A stretch of DNA of 9,621 nucleotides from an uncultured Clostridia bacterium (GCA_945869905.1 CAMBQD010000024.1:1-9621); one strand, 5' to 3'. Positions 1 to 6,068 are shown, counted from the stretch's first letter. Numbers and translations: made by a program. The notes: generated from the sequence alone by a model not told the origin.

Positions 1-690
1 GCTTGTGTTGATATTTTCAACCTGCAGGCAGGAATACCTTTGGCACAAATCGTCCTCTATTTTCATATCAACCTTAGGCAGATTGTCATATTTTGACAAA
101 TCAACAGTGTCAAGTGGCTTAAGCTCTCTGCCTGCAAGGGCGGCAAATTCACGGGCAATACCGTAATGTCCCCACAGGTCGGGACGGTTTGTAAGAGATT
201 TATTGTCAACCTCAAATACAATATCGTCAATTTGGTAAACATCCTTAATATCTGTTCCGTTGGGGATATCGTCGGTGATTTCCATAATACCGGAATTATC
301 ATCACTGATACCGATTTCCTTTTCCGAACAGCACATACCGTTTGATGTGTATCCTGCCAGCTTTCTGGGAGCAATCTCAATATCTCCGATTTTTGCACCA
401 ACCTGAGCAAAAGCAGTTTTAAGACCAACTCTTACGTTAGGTGCTCCGCATACAACATCGGTAAGCCTGCCGTCGCCTGCATCAACCTTAAGCAAATGAA
501 GCTTTTTGGAGTCAGGATGATTTTCAACGGATTTAATCTCCGCAACAACAATACCGCTTATATCACTGCCCTTAAAGAATATTTCGTTTTCCACCTCTGC
601 AGTTGAAAGTGAAAAGCGGTGAATAAGCTCCACCTTATCAAGACCTGTAAAATCAACAAAGTCCGAAATCCAATTCATTGATAAAAACAT
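1..690 (-). CDS. pheT: Phenylalanyl-tRNA synthetase beta subunit, N-terminal part (cut by window edge)
   Basis: The beta chain of the alpha2/beta2 phenylalanyl-tRNA synthetase carries tRNA-binding and editing domains and acts in the cytosol. The visible 230 codons begin MFLSMNWISDFVD, a typical PheT start. Next comes the EMAP-like tRNA-binding OB fold (about residues 40-150, with HPDSKKLHLLKVD and VCGAPNVR), followed by NRPDLWGHYGIARE from residue 168, the hallmark at the end of the first B domain. The editing B3/B4 and catalytic-like C-terminal domains lie beyond position 1. The ATG at 690 is preferred over a second Met four codons later, because AAGGGGGGAG (698-707) sits 7 nt upstream. The gene begins 18 nt after the pheS stop, so the two are cotranscribed under the same T-box. 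Family assignment is very secure. The protein is partial only because the window ends. Confidence 0.97.
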   Translation of the reverse strand, partial: MFLSMNWISDFVDFTGLDKVELIHRFSLSTAEVENEIFFKGSDISGIVVAEIKSVENHPDSKKLHLLKVDAGDGRLTDVVCGAPNVRVGLKTAFAQVGAKIGDIEIAPRKLAGYTSNGMCCSEKEIGISDDNSGIMEITDDIPNGTDIKDVYQIDDIVFEVDNKSLTNRPDLWGHYGIAREFAALAGRELKPLDTVDLSKYDNLPKVDMKIEDDLCQRYSCLQVENINTS

Positions 691-708
691 AATGACACTC
701 CCCCCTTC

Positions 709-1761
709 TTACTCGTCATCAGTAAACTGTGACAGACTTTCAAGACTGCCGCTGTTTAAATCTCTTATATCTTTAATACCGTATTTCATCATAACAAGTC
801 TTGTAAGACCAAGACCAAAGGCAAAGCCAGTGTACTCGTCAGGGTCAATACCGCCTGCCTTAAGCACCTGAGGATGAATCATACCGCAGGGACAAAGCTC
901 AAGCCAGCCGCTGTGCTTACAGGAGGGGCATCCCTCACCGCCGCAGATAAGGCAGTTGATATCCAGCTCAAAGCCCGGCTCCACAAAGGGGAAAAAGCCC
1001 GGACGAAGCCTTACCTTGATATCCCTTTGGAATACCTCTGAAAGCATTGTTTTCATAAAATAAATAAGGTTTGAAATTGAAATATTCCTGTCAACCATAA
1101 CGCCTTCCATTTGGAAGAAGGTATTTTCGTGGCAGGCATCGGTTGCCTCATTCCTAAAGCATCTGCCGGGGAATATTGCCTTAATCGGCACGCCGTCGTT
1201 TACAAGCGCGTCTCTATACTTTTTATAAATAGCATTCTGTGCCGCAGAGGTCTGTGACTTTAAAAGCTGACCGTTTTCAAGATAGTAGGTATCCTGCATA
1301 TCACGTGCCGGATGATGCTTTGGAATATTAAGGGATTCAAAGCATTCGTAGTCCGTTACAACCTCACTGTAATCCTCAACGGTAAAGCCCATTGATTTAA
1401 AAATTCTTTCACACTCTCTCTGAACAAGAGTTATGGGATGATATGAACCGCCGTCAATTTTAGCCGGCATGGAAAGGTCAAATTCAGGCATAAGATTGAT
1501 TTCAGCCTCAATTTCCTTTTCCTTAAGCTGGGCGGTTTTTTCGGCAATCCTGTCGGCAACAACACCTTTAAGCTCGTTTACCTTTTGACCGAATGCCTTT
1601 TTTTCCTCATTTGAAAGCTCCTTCATTCCTTTAAGAAGGTCTGTAACGCTGCCCTTTTTTCCCAGATAAGCAACCCTTACATTTTCAAGGTCTGCCAAAT
1701 TTTCAATTCTTTCAAGCTCAGCGTCAAACTTTTCTTTAAGGTCAGTTATTTTCTGATACAT
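709..1761 (-). CDS. pheS: Phenylalanyl-tRNA synthetase alpha subunit
   Basis: Catalytic alpha subunit that makes Phe-AMP and charges tRNA-Phe; a full-length 350 residues. The N-terminal coiled-coil arm that contacts tRNA covers about residues 1-90. The class II aaRS core follows: HHPARDMQDTYY (149-160), PGRCFRNEATDACHENTFFQMEG (motif 2 region, about 199-220), and FAFGLGLTRL (313-321). In the last, F313 and F315 match the two Phe-recognition phenylalanines known in the family. Residues 270-292 are Cys-rich (C270, C273, C278, C281, C290, C292), a zinc-ribbon-like insertion. The usual FHQ of motif 2 reads FFQ. The reading frame stays open to 1824, but that upstream part is T-box terminator and antiterminator. 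The start at 1761 is fixed by GGAGG at 1767-1771, 5 nt upstream, and by the family-like MYQKI start. pheT follows in the same operon. Confidence 0.97.
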   Translation of the reverse strand: MYQKITDLKEKFDAELERIENLADLENVRVAYLGKKGSVTDLLKGMKELSNEEKKAFGQKVNELKGVVADRIAEKTAQLKEKEIEAEINLMPEFDLSMPAKIDGGSYHPITLVQRECERIFKSMGFTVEDYSEVVTDYECFESLNIPKHHPARDMQDTYYLENGQLLKSQTSAAQNAIYKKYRDALVNDGVPIKAIFPGRCFRNEATDACHENTFFQMEGVMVDRNISISNLIYFMKTMLSEVFQRDIKVRLRPGFFPFVEPGFELDINCLICGGEGCPSCKHSGWLELCPCGMIHPQVLKAGGIDPDEYTGFAFGLGLTRLVMMKYGIKDIRDLNSGSLESLSQFTDDE

Positions 1762-1765
1762 ATTT

Positions 1766-1771
1766 ACCTCC
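1766..1771 (-). promoter_or_regulatory. pheS ribosome binding site
   Basis: GGAGGT lies 5 nt before the ATG at 1761. It directly abuts the U-tract of the T-box terminator (ending at 1772). This decides the pheS start against the longer frame, which would begin inside the leader RNA. Confidence 0.88.
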
Positions 1772-1805
1772 AAAAAAATAAAAATCCGCCTCAATATGAG
1801 GCGGA
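1772..1805 (-). terminator. T-box intrinsic terminator of pheST leader
   Basis: The stem TCCGCCTCA / TGAGGCGGA (1797-1805 with 1785-1793, 9 bp, loop TAT) is followed by TTTTTATTTTTTT (1772-1784). It shares CCGCCTCA with the antiterminator, so the two structures are mutually exclusive, as expected for a T-box. It ends exactly where the pheS Shine-Dalgarno begins. Confidence 0.94.
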
Positions 1806-2008
1806 ATAAAATCCGTGGTACCACTCAAATTGCAGTTAAAAAACTGCCGCTCAATAACCTTAACGCAGTTATACGTCCTGCTTAGTTTCTCACAGGAGGC
1901 TCACAGGCTGAAATTCATAATAGCTGACATATATGCTTTCACCCACCGCATATTCTCTGAAAGGTCACTGCTAAAACTACTTACACCTGCTCACAGCTTT
2001 ATCATATT
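1772..2008 (-). ncRNA. T-box leader (riboswitch), phenylalanine-specific
   Basis: Untranslated leader of pheST that senses uncharged tRNA-Phe and lets transcription continue when charging is low. Visible parts, in transcript order: a stem I helix TAGC(AG)TGAC pairing with GTCAGCTA (ending at 1921); a purine-rich AGAGAA followed by a distal hairpin ATATGC/GCATAT around GGTGGGTGAA; a specifier loop with TGAATTTCAG, where UUC (1910-1912) is the Phe codon; a short stem III, GCAGTT-TTTT-AACTGC (1832-1847); the T-box GAGTGGTACCACGG (1813-1826), whose TGGTACC bulge pairs with the tRNA acceptor end; and the competing terminator at 1772-1805. The alternative antiterminator can form by TGAG (1824-1827) pairing with CTCA (1797-1800) and CGG (1813-1815) with CCG (1802-1804). 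Position in front of pheS agrees with the specifier. The 5' boundary is inferred from the promoter. Confidence 0.94.
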
Positions 2009-2014
2009 GAGTTG

Positions 2015-2044
2015 ATTATAAACCACAAAGCCGTGCCAAGTCAA
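2015..2044 (-). promoter_or_regulatory. Sigma-A-type promoter for pheST
   Basis: TTGACT (-35, 2039-2044) and a perfect TATAAT (-10, 2015-2020) are separated by 18 bp. Transcription would begin near 2008, giving a leader of about 247 nt that contains the whole T-box. Minus-strand reading. Confidence 0.87.
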
Positions 2045-2046
2045 GC

Positions 2047-2104
2047 ATTTTAACAAGATAATTGCCAATATAAATAAAAAAAGGTATTGTAATTTTGTTA
2101 AAAT
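2047..2104. repeat. Perfect 10-bp inverted repeat spanning the divergent promoters
   Basis: ATTTTAACAA (2047-2056) is repeated inverted as TTGTTAAAAT (2095-2104), with 38 bp between. One arm lies just upstream of the pheST -35 box; the other falls between the -35 and -10 boxes of the ireB promoter. The arms are AT-rich, so chance is possible. An operator role is only an inference. Confidence 0.5.
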
Positions 2105-2115
2105 ATGTATATAAT
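2087..2115 (+). promoter_or_regulatory. Sigma-A-type promoter for ireB operon
   Basis: TTGTAA (2087-2092) and TATAAT (2110-2115) are separated by 17 bp, with a predicted start near 2122 and a leader of about 29 nt. It diverges from the pheST promoter; the two -35 boxes are 42 bp apart, so one DNA-binding protein could touch both. Confidence 0.75.
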
Positions 2116-2134
2116 TATTGTGTAATGCTTTACA

Positions 2135-2143
2135 GGGAGGTGA
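2135..2143 (+). promoter_or_regulatory. Strong SD deciding the TTG start of ireB
   Basis: GGGAGGTGA, 7 nt before TTG at 2151. This makes the TTG at 2118, upstream of the SD, an unlikely start. Confidence 0.85.
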
Positions 2144-2150
2144 CTTTACC

Positions 2151-2393
2151 TTGTCAGATAAAACAATGACTTTCAGAATCGGCGATGAAAAGGAAGATAT
2201 AATGAAGGAAACCTTAACTGAGGTTTTTGACGCACTTCAGGAAAAGGGCTACAACCCTATCAATCAAATAGTGGGCTACCTTCTTTCAGAGGACCCTACC
2301 TACATCACCACCCATAACAATGCCAGAAGTCTTATCAGACGTATCGACCGTGATGAGCTTATGGCAGCAATGGTAAAGTCTTATCTCGACTAA
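2151..2393 (+). CDS. ireB: IreB family regulatory phosphoprotein (UPF0297/YrzL)
   Basis: Small cytosolic protein of 80 residues, close to the family length of 80-90. In Enterococcus, IreB is a substrate of the PASTA-domain Ser/Thr kinase IreK and lowers cephalosporin resistance; that role is known for the family and not shown here. The signature GYNPINQIVGYLLSEDP (33-49) and ARSLIRRIDRDEL (58-70) are unmistakable. The N-terminus MSDKTMTFRI keeps two threonines: T5 aligns with one of the two IreB phosphothreonines, and T7 lies nearby. The start is TTG at 2151, chosen because GGGAGGTGA (2135-2143) lies 7 nt upstream. An earlier in-frame TTG at 2118 would place that SD inside the protein. The usual downstream partners ruvX and a DUF1292 gene are absent; an unknown gene follows after 20 nt. 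No kinase gene is in the window. Confidence 0.93.
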   Translation: MSDKTMTFRIGDEKEDIMKETLTEVFDALQEKGYNPINQIVGYLLSEDPTYITTHNNARSLIRRIDRDELMAAMVKSYLD

Positions 2394-2413
2394 ATAATAA
2401 AGGAGGGTTATCT

Positions 2414-2713
2414 TTGGCAGAAAGTAAAAAGGAAGAATTCCTTGAGTACAAAGGTAAGCCTTTGGTTAGATGCGGTAAAACAATTTACTATGGCAATATG
2501 AGTGACCCATACGTAATTTGCCTTAATATTCTGGACGAAAGCGATGTTAAGGATTTAAAGGTATCAGGTAAGGTTGTTATTCAGCTTATCAATACCGACC
2601 CTGATGTATCACCAAAGGAAAAAATAGTTAAAAAAAGTGAAAAGAACGGTCTTTTCAATGCTCTGGATTTAGGAGCAGTTTGGCTTGAAAGAGCATTAAA
2701 GCAAAGTAACTAA
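2414..2713 (+). CDS. Conserved-looking protein of unknown function, 99 aa
   Basis: I do not recognise a named domain. The protein is soluble, with no signal peptide or membrane segment. It begins MAESKKEEFLEYKGKPLVRC and continues GKTIYYGNMSDPYVICL, an alternating hydrophobic pattern suggesting a small beta-rich domain (about 12-60). A charged linker with DPDVSPKEKIVKKSEK follows (about 62-77), then the C-terminal helix NGLFNALDLGAVWLERAL (78-95). A similar arrangement is, from memory only, present in other Clostridia hypothetical proteins. The start is TTG at 2414 with AAAGGAGGG ending 6 nt upstream. It follows ireB by 20 nt and ends in a terminator, so it is cotranscribed with ireB. The location, where ruvX usually sits, suggests a link to IreB signalling or to central RNA/DNA upkeep, but this is inference. 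It is not DUF1292 by inspection. Reality of the gene is well supported by its SD, spacing and codon use. Confidence 0.85.
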   Translation: MAESKKEEFLEYKGKPLVRCGKTIYYGNMSDPYVICLNILDESDVKDLKVSGKVVIQLINTDPDVSPKEKIVKKSEKNGLFNALDLGAVWLERALKQSN

Positions 2714-2741
2714 CCGATTGAATTCAATCGGTTTTTTATTT
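2712..2741 (+). terminator. Intrinsic terminator after the ireB operon
   Basis: AACCGATTG-AATT-CAATCGGTT (2712-2733), a perfect 22-nt palindrome, is followed by TTTTTTATTTT. The hairpin starts inside the TAA stop of the preceding gene and ends about 10 nt before the SD of the next gene, so the reductase gene depends on readthrough or on a promoter inside the preceding gene. Confidence 0.88.
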
Positions 2742-2754
2742 TAGGGGGAACATT

Positions 2755-3747
2755 ATGTACTGTGCAGATGAAAAAAGATATGAGAATATGACGTATAATT
2801 TTTGCGGTGAAAGCGGCCTGCAGCTACCTAAGATTTCCATTGGATTATGGCAGAATTTCGGCATCAATGACGATTATGACACAATGAAGAATATTATCCT
2901 TACCGCCTTTGATAAGGGTGTTACTCACTTTGACCTTGCCAATAACTACGGTCCCGAGCCCGGCCGTGCGGAAATAAACTTCGGCAAAATATTTAAGGAA
3001 AATCTTAAGCCCTACCGTGATGAAATAATAATCAGCACCAAGGCAGGCTACGAAATGTGGGACGGCCCTTACGGCGGACGGGGCGGCAGCAGAAAATACC
3101 TTACCGCCTCACTTGACCAAAGCTTAAGCCGTATGGGTATTGACTATGTGGACATTTTTTATCACCACTGCTTAGCACCGGAAACTCCTCTTTGGGAAAC
3201 TGCCTTGTGCTTATCGGATATTGTACGTCAGGGCAAGGCACTTTATGCAGGCATCAGCAACTATGACGGACATACCATGCACAAAATGAACAAAAAATGC
3301 AAGGAATTCAATGTACCGTTTATCATCAACCAAAACAGGTATTCCATATTTGACAGAACTATTGAGCATAACGGATTAAAGGAGGAGGCTGTTGATAAAG
3401 GCAAGGGTATTATTGCCTTCTCTCCTCTGGCACAGGGTCAGCTTTCCGACAAATATGAAAACGGCATTCCCGAAAATTCAAGGCTTTATAACAATGACGC
3501 TGTTCAAAAAAAGGTTGGCTATAACGAAAGACGCGCAAAGCAGATAAAGGAACTTTGCCAAATGGCACACAGACGTGGCGAAACACTGTCGCAAATGGCA
3601 ATACAGTGGCTTTTGGCAGACAGTGCGGTAACCTCCGTCCTTGTGGGCGTTCATTCAAAGGCTCAGCTTTTGGAAAACCTAAAGGCACTTGAATTTGCAC
3701 CTCTTACAAAAGAGGAAATTGATAGAATTAACGAAATCAGTTTATAA
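2755..3747 (+). CDS. Aldo/keto reductase, YghZ (AKR14) type
   Basis: NADPH-dependent carbonyl reductase of 330 residues, predicted cytosolic (beta/alpha)8 barrel. The family relative YghZ of E. coli reduces L-glyceraldehyde 3-phosphate and methylglyoxal; the substrate here is inferred only. The sequence tracks YghZ closely: CGESGLQLPKISIGLWQNFG (17-36), THFDLANNYGPEPG (57-70), IISTKAGYEMWDGPYG (92-107), GGSRKYLTASLDQSL (110-124). The expected catalytic tetrad is visible as D60, Y65, K96 and H138 (H137 is adjacent). The cofactor-binding end includes the FSPLAQG and SVLVGVHSKAQLLENL segments. The N-terminal ERYENM-like extension also matches the AKR14 group. The ATG at 2755 has AGGGGGAA (2743-2750) in front. 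It lies right after the ireB-operon terminator with no visible promoter of its own. Its last 11 nt overlap the end of the opposite-strand lipoprotein gene. Confidence 0.93.
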   Translation: MYCADEKRYENMTYNFCGESGLQLPKISIGLWQNFGINDDYDTMKNIILTAFDKGVTHFDLANNYGPEPGRAEINFGKIFKENLKPYRDEIIISTKAGYEMWDGPYGGRGGSRKYLTASLDQSLSRMGIDYVDIFYHHCLAPETPLWETALCLSDIVRQGKALYAGISNYDGHTMHKMNKKCKEFNVPFIINQNRYSIFDRTIEHNGLKEEAVDKGKGIIAFSPLAQGQLSDKYENGIPENSRLYNNDAVQKKVGYNERRAKQIKELCQMAHRRGETLSQMAIQWLLADSAVTSVLVGVHSKAQLLENLKALEFAPLTKEEIDRINEISL

Positions 3748-4222
3748 ATTCAATCCTGTAATCCGCATTTCTTACTGTAAGCGTTGAAAAGCTGTTATCG
3801 TCATTTTGTATAAGGACAAAATCGCCTATTGATATTTTTCCTTCATATTTAAAGCCGCCGTCAATTTTTTTGACATTCAGCTCAGGTGCGGAATTTATAA
3901 AATCAAAAACCTCGTAAATAACAATAGCGGCATTTTGCCTTTCATAATTTTCAGCATTTATATCGTAGGAAAACTCGGTAAACTTAAAATTAAGATTTTT
4001 TCCGTCATAGGTCATCACCAGTCCCTTGGCGGAGGTTGAATCAACTGTTACCGACACCGAGTCCTCGGTTTTACAAATTTTGCAATCATAATAGAAATCC
4101 CCCGAAGTTACTCTAACATTCTGAGTTAATGTTAAAGGAATTTCGGGGGTATAATTTTTTGCCCTGCAACCTGCAAGGAGTAAAACAAAAATCAGTGCAA
4201 ATAAAGGTATCGCCTTTTTCAA
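3737..4222 (-). CDS. Small lipoprotein of unknown function, possibly LolA/LppX-like fold
   Basis: Secreted, membrane-anchored protein of 161 residues. The signal peptide MKKAIPLFALIFVLLLAGC has a textbook lipobox LAGC, with C19 as the lipidated residue. The rest is mostly beta-strand-like: RVTSGDFYYDCKIC (37-50), SVSVTVDSTSAKGLVMTYDG (55-74), NFKFTEFSYD, and a C-terminal segment with strands ending ADYRIEFIN. The 'GL..TYDG' pattern resembles LolA-like lipoproteins of Clostridia, but I cannot confirm the family. The start is TTG at 4222, with AGGGA about 9-10 nt upstream, after a 12-nt gap from the nnr stop, so it is the last gene of the lacZ-acpS-nnr unit. Two cysteines (C47, C50) after the lipobox could form a disulfide. 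The gene overlaps the reductase gene tail to tail by 11 nt, and no terminator is visible for either. Confidence 0.86.
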   Translation of the reverse strand: MKKAIPLFALIFVLLLAGCRAKNYTPEIPLTLTQNVRVTSGDFYYDCKICKTEDSVSVTVDSTSAKGLVMTYDGKNLNFKFTEFSYDINAENYERQNAAIVIYEVFDFINSAPELNVKKIDGGFKYEGKISIGDFVLIQNDDNSFSTLTVRNADYRIEFIN

Positions 4223-4234
4223 GCTAATCAGTCC

Positions 4235-5740
4235 CTATTCAAATTCGGACATCAAAGCACCTAAAAGGGATATCATATCATCAACGGTCATACCTCTTTG
4301 TGACAGCTCAGCGGCAGTGATATCGCCGCAGCAGCCGTGAATAAACACAGCCGATTTGGCAGCTTCAATAGGGCTTATGCCCTGTGCAATAAAGGAGGCT
4401 ATCATACCGGTCAGCATATCGCCTGTTCCGCCCATTGCCATACCTGAATTGCCGTTTGTGTTTACATACACATCTGCGCCGTCTGTCACAACGGTATTTG
4501 CTCCCTTTAAAACAACTATAACGTCATTTTCCTTGGCAAAGGCCTTTGCGTTTTCAATCCTGAGGGACTGAACATATAGCACGCTTTCATCAACAAGCCT
4601 TGCCATTTCGGCAGGATGAGGAGTGACAACAAGGGGTGCTTTTTTATCCTTTAATATATCTATGAAAGGAGATACTGCATTTATACCATCTGCATCCAGC
4701 ACAACGGGAGCTTCGCTTGTTTTTATTATCTGACCGACTATTACCTGAATATCGTCATTATTACCCAAGCCGCAACCCACAGCTACACTATCCGCCCATT
4801 TAAGCTCTTCAAAAATATCATTTATTGCACCCATGGAAATGGTTTTTTCTTCATTTTCACACAGTGGCTTGAATATAGGCTGAGTAAGATGAGCCGTCAT
4901 TACAGGATAAAGTGATTTTGGAAATGCACATTTAAGCAAGCCTACACCTGTTTTTAATGCCGATTTAGCACAGATAACCGACGCACCGGGCATAAGATAC
5001 GAGCCGCATATGTTAAGCTGGTGACCAAAGCTGCCCTTATGGGAATTTTTATCTCGCTTGTAAAAATTCTTTTTAATATCGGCTTTGGTAATAGTTTGGG
5101 CATAGCCACCGTCATAGCAATCCTCAGGTATGCCTATGCTCACTGTCACCACCTTACCGCAGTAAGCATTTGCAGGGGGCAGAACGTGTGCGTACTTCAG
5201 GGTGGAAATTGCAATTGTCATATCCGCTTTAACAGCATGAGTCACCTCTCCGGTTGTGGCGTCCGTACCGCTTGGCGTATCAATACTAATCACAACTGCC
5301 CCTGAGTTATTTACTGCGTCAAAAACCTCGTTAAAGGGTGCCTTAGGCTCGCCGTGAAAGCCTATACCGAAAATACAGTCAACAATTATGTCACAATCAA
5401 AATCATATTCCGTAAAGTAGTAGTCCTTTACGCCATTTGCCGTTGCCTCATCAAAATACATTTTTGGTTCAGGAAGCTCCGGTGCCTTATCAGCCAGTAC
5501 AATATCTGCATTAACGCCCATTTTTACAAACAGATTGGCAATAACAAAGCCGTCGCCTGCATTTTTTCCGTTGCCGCACACAACGGCAATTTTTTTGTTT
5601 TCAATGCCGTCGCCGTAATATTTCAGTATTTTGTTAAAGCAGGCAGTACCTGCGCTGAGCATTAAGCCCCCCTCGGTAAAATCGCCCGAAAAGGCTTTTT
5701 CCTCAACCTGTCTTATTTGTTTAGCTGTAAGAATTTTCAT
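4235..5740 (-). CDS. nnr: Bifunctional NAD(P)HX epimerase / ADP-dependent NAD(P)HX dehydratase
   Basis: Repairs hydrated NADH/NADPH. The N-terminal epimerase interconverts the R and S forms of NAD(P)HX; the C-terminal dehydratase restores NAD(P)H using a nucleoside phosphate. The 501 residues match the fused bacterial form (E. coli Nnr is about 515). N-domain: MKILTAKQIRQVE, GNGKNAGDGF (56-65), DCIFGIG (121-127), IDTPSGTD (153-160). C-domain: KGSFGH (235-240), PGASVICAKSALKTGVG (251-267), DADGINA (349-355), TPHPAEMARL (373-382), KGANTVVTDG (411-420) and the catalytic GGTGDMLTG (437-445), with D441. Start choice: the ATG at 5740 has GGTGA 5 nt upstream and gives the family-like MKILTA. In-frame ATG 5746, GTG 5749 and TTG 5752 are possible; ATG 5746 would overlap the acpS stop as ATGA. 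It is in an operon between acpS and the lipoprotein gene. Confidence 0.94.
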   Translation of the reverse strand: MKILTAKQIRQVEEKAFSGDFTEGGLMLSAGTACFNKILKYYGDGIENKKIAVVCGNGKNAGDGFVIANLFVKMGVNADIVLADKAPELPEPKMYFDEATANGVKDYYFTEYDFDCDIIVDCIFGIGFHGEPKAPFNEVFDAVNNSGAVVISIDTPSGTDATTGEVTHAVKADMTIAISTLKYAHVLPPANAYCGKVVTVSIGIPEDCYDGGYAQTITKADIKKNFYKRDKNSHKGSFGHQLNICGSYLMPGASVICAKSALKTGVGLLKCAFPKSLYPVMTAHLTQPIFKPLCENEEKTISMGAINDIFEELKWADSVAVGCGLGNNDDIQVIVGQIIKTSEAPVVLDADGINAVSPFIDILKDKKAPLVVTPHPAEMARLVDESVLYVQSLRIENAKAFAKENDVIVVLKGANTVVTDGADVYVNTNGNSGMAMGGTGDMLTGMIASFIAQGISPIEAAKSAVFIHGCCGDITAAELSQRGMTVDDMISLLGALMSEFE

Positions 5741-5745
5741 AAACA

Positions 5746-6057
5746 TCACCAAATTATAACCGCAGCAATTGCGTATTCGCCGTCGTGAGATATTGACACA
5801 TCACAATTTGACACGCCGTTAATATACGGCCTTCCCTTATCGTCGTGGAGTATTTCAACATCTGTCATCGGCAGTCTTATTCCCGTGCCGATTGCTTTGA
5901 AATATGCCTCCTTACAGGCAAATATACCTGCAAAGCTTTCGGCATTTCTACAGTATTCTCTTTCTCCTTCGGTAAAAACCCTGCTGAGAAAGGCCTTGCT
6001 TTTAATGCTTTCTTCCATTCTTGATATTTGAACAATATCGGTTCCGATTTTAAACAT
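5746..6057 (-). CDS. acpS: Holo-[acyl-carrier-protein] synthase, compact form
   Basis: 4'-phosphopantetheinyl transferase that moves phosphopantetheine from CoA to apo-ACP for fatty-acid synthesis. Predicted cytosolic, trimeric by family. Motifs: GTDIVQISR (5-13) with Mg2+-binding D7; VFTEGEREYC (27-36); FACKEAYFKAIGTGI (46-60) with E50; and VSISHDGEYAIAAV (87-100) with H91. At 103 residues it is shorter than the usual 118-126, because the stretch between GRPYING and CDVSISH lacks the helical segment typical there. The remaining core is intact, so activity is expected. The ATG at 6057 has AGGTGA (6065-6070) 7 nt upstream, which overlaps the lacZ stop codon TAG, indicating coupling. The stop codon lies beside the nnr start. 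The acpS-nnr pair is a known arrangement in Firmicutes; placement after lacZ is unusual. Confidence 0.94.
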   Translation of the reverse strand: MFKIGTDIVQISRMEESIKSKAFLSRVFTEGEREYCRNAESFAGIFACKEAYFKAIGTGIRLPMTDVEILHDDKGRPYINGVSNCDVSISHDGEYAIAAVIIW

Positions 6058-6068
6058 ATATCAATCAC

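Noticed and set aside
63..428. 121-codon minus-strand frame overlapping pheT
   Set aside because: Different frame from the clear PheT protein; no family resemblance.
1762..1824. N-terminal extension of PheS by 21 residues
   Set aside because: It would be encoded by the T-box terminator and antiterminator, and the real start has GGAGG directly upstream.
1815..2015. 66-codon plus-strand frame through the T-box region
   Set aside because: The region is fully explained by the structured leader RNA on the other strand; no SD.
3700..3715. CCTCTT-ACAA-AAGAGG hairpin as a terminator for the lipoprotein operon
   Set aside because: It lies inside the reductase coding sequence and has no T-run after it in the minus direction; a 6-bp stem here is likely due to codons.
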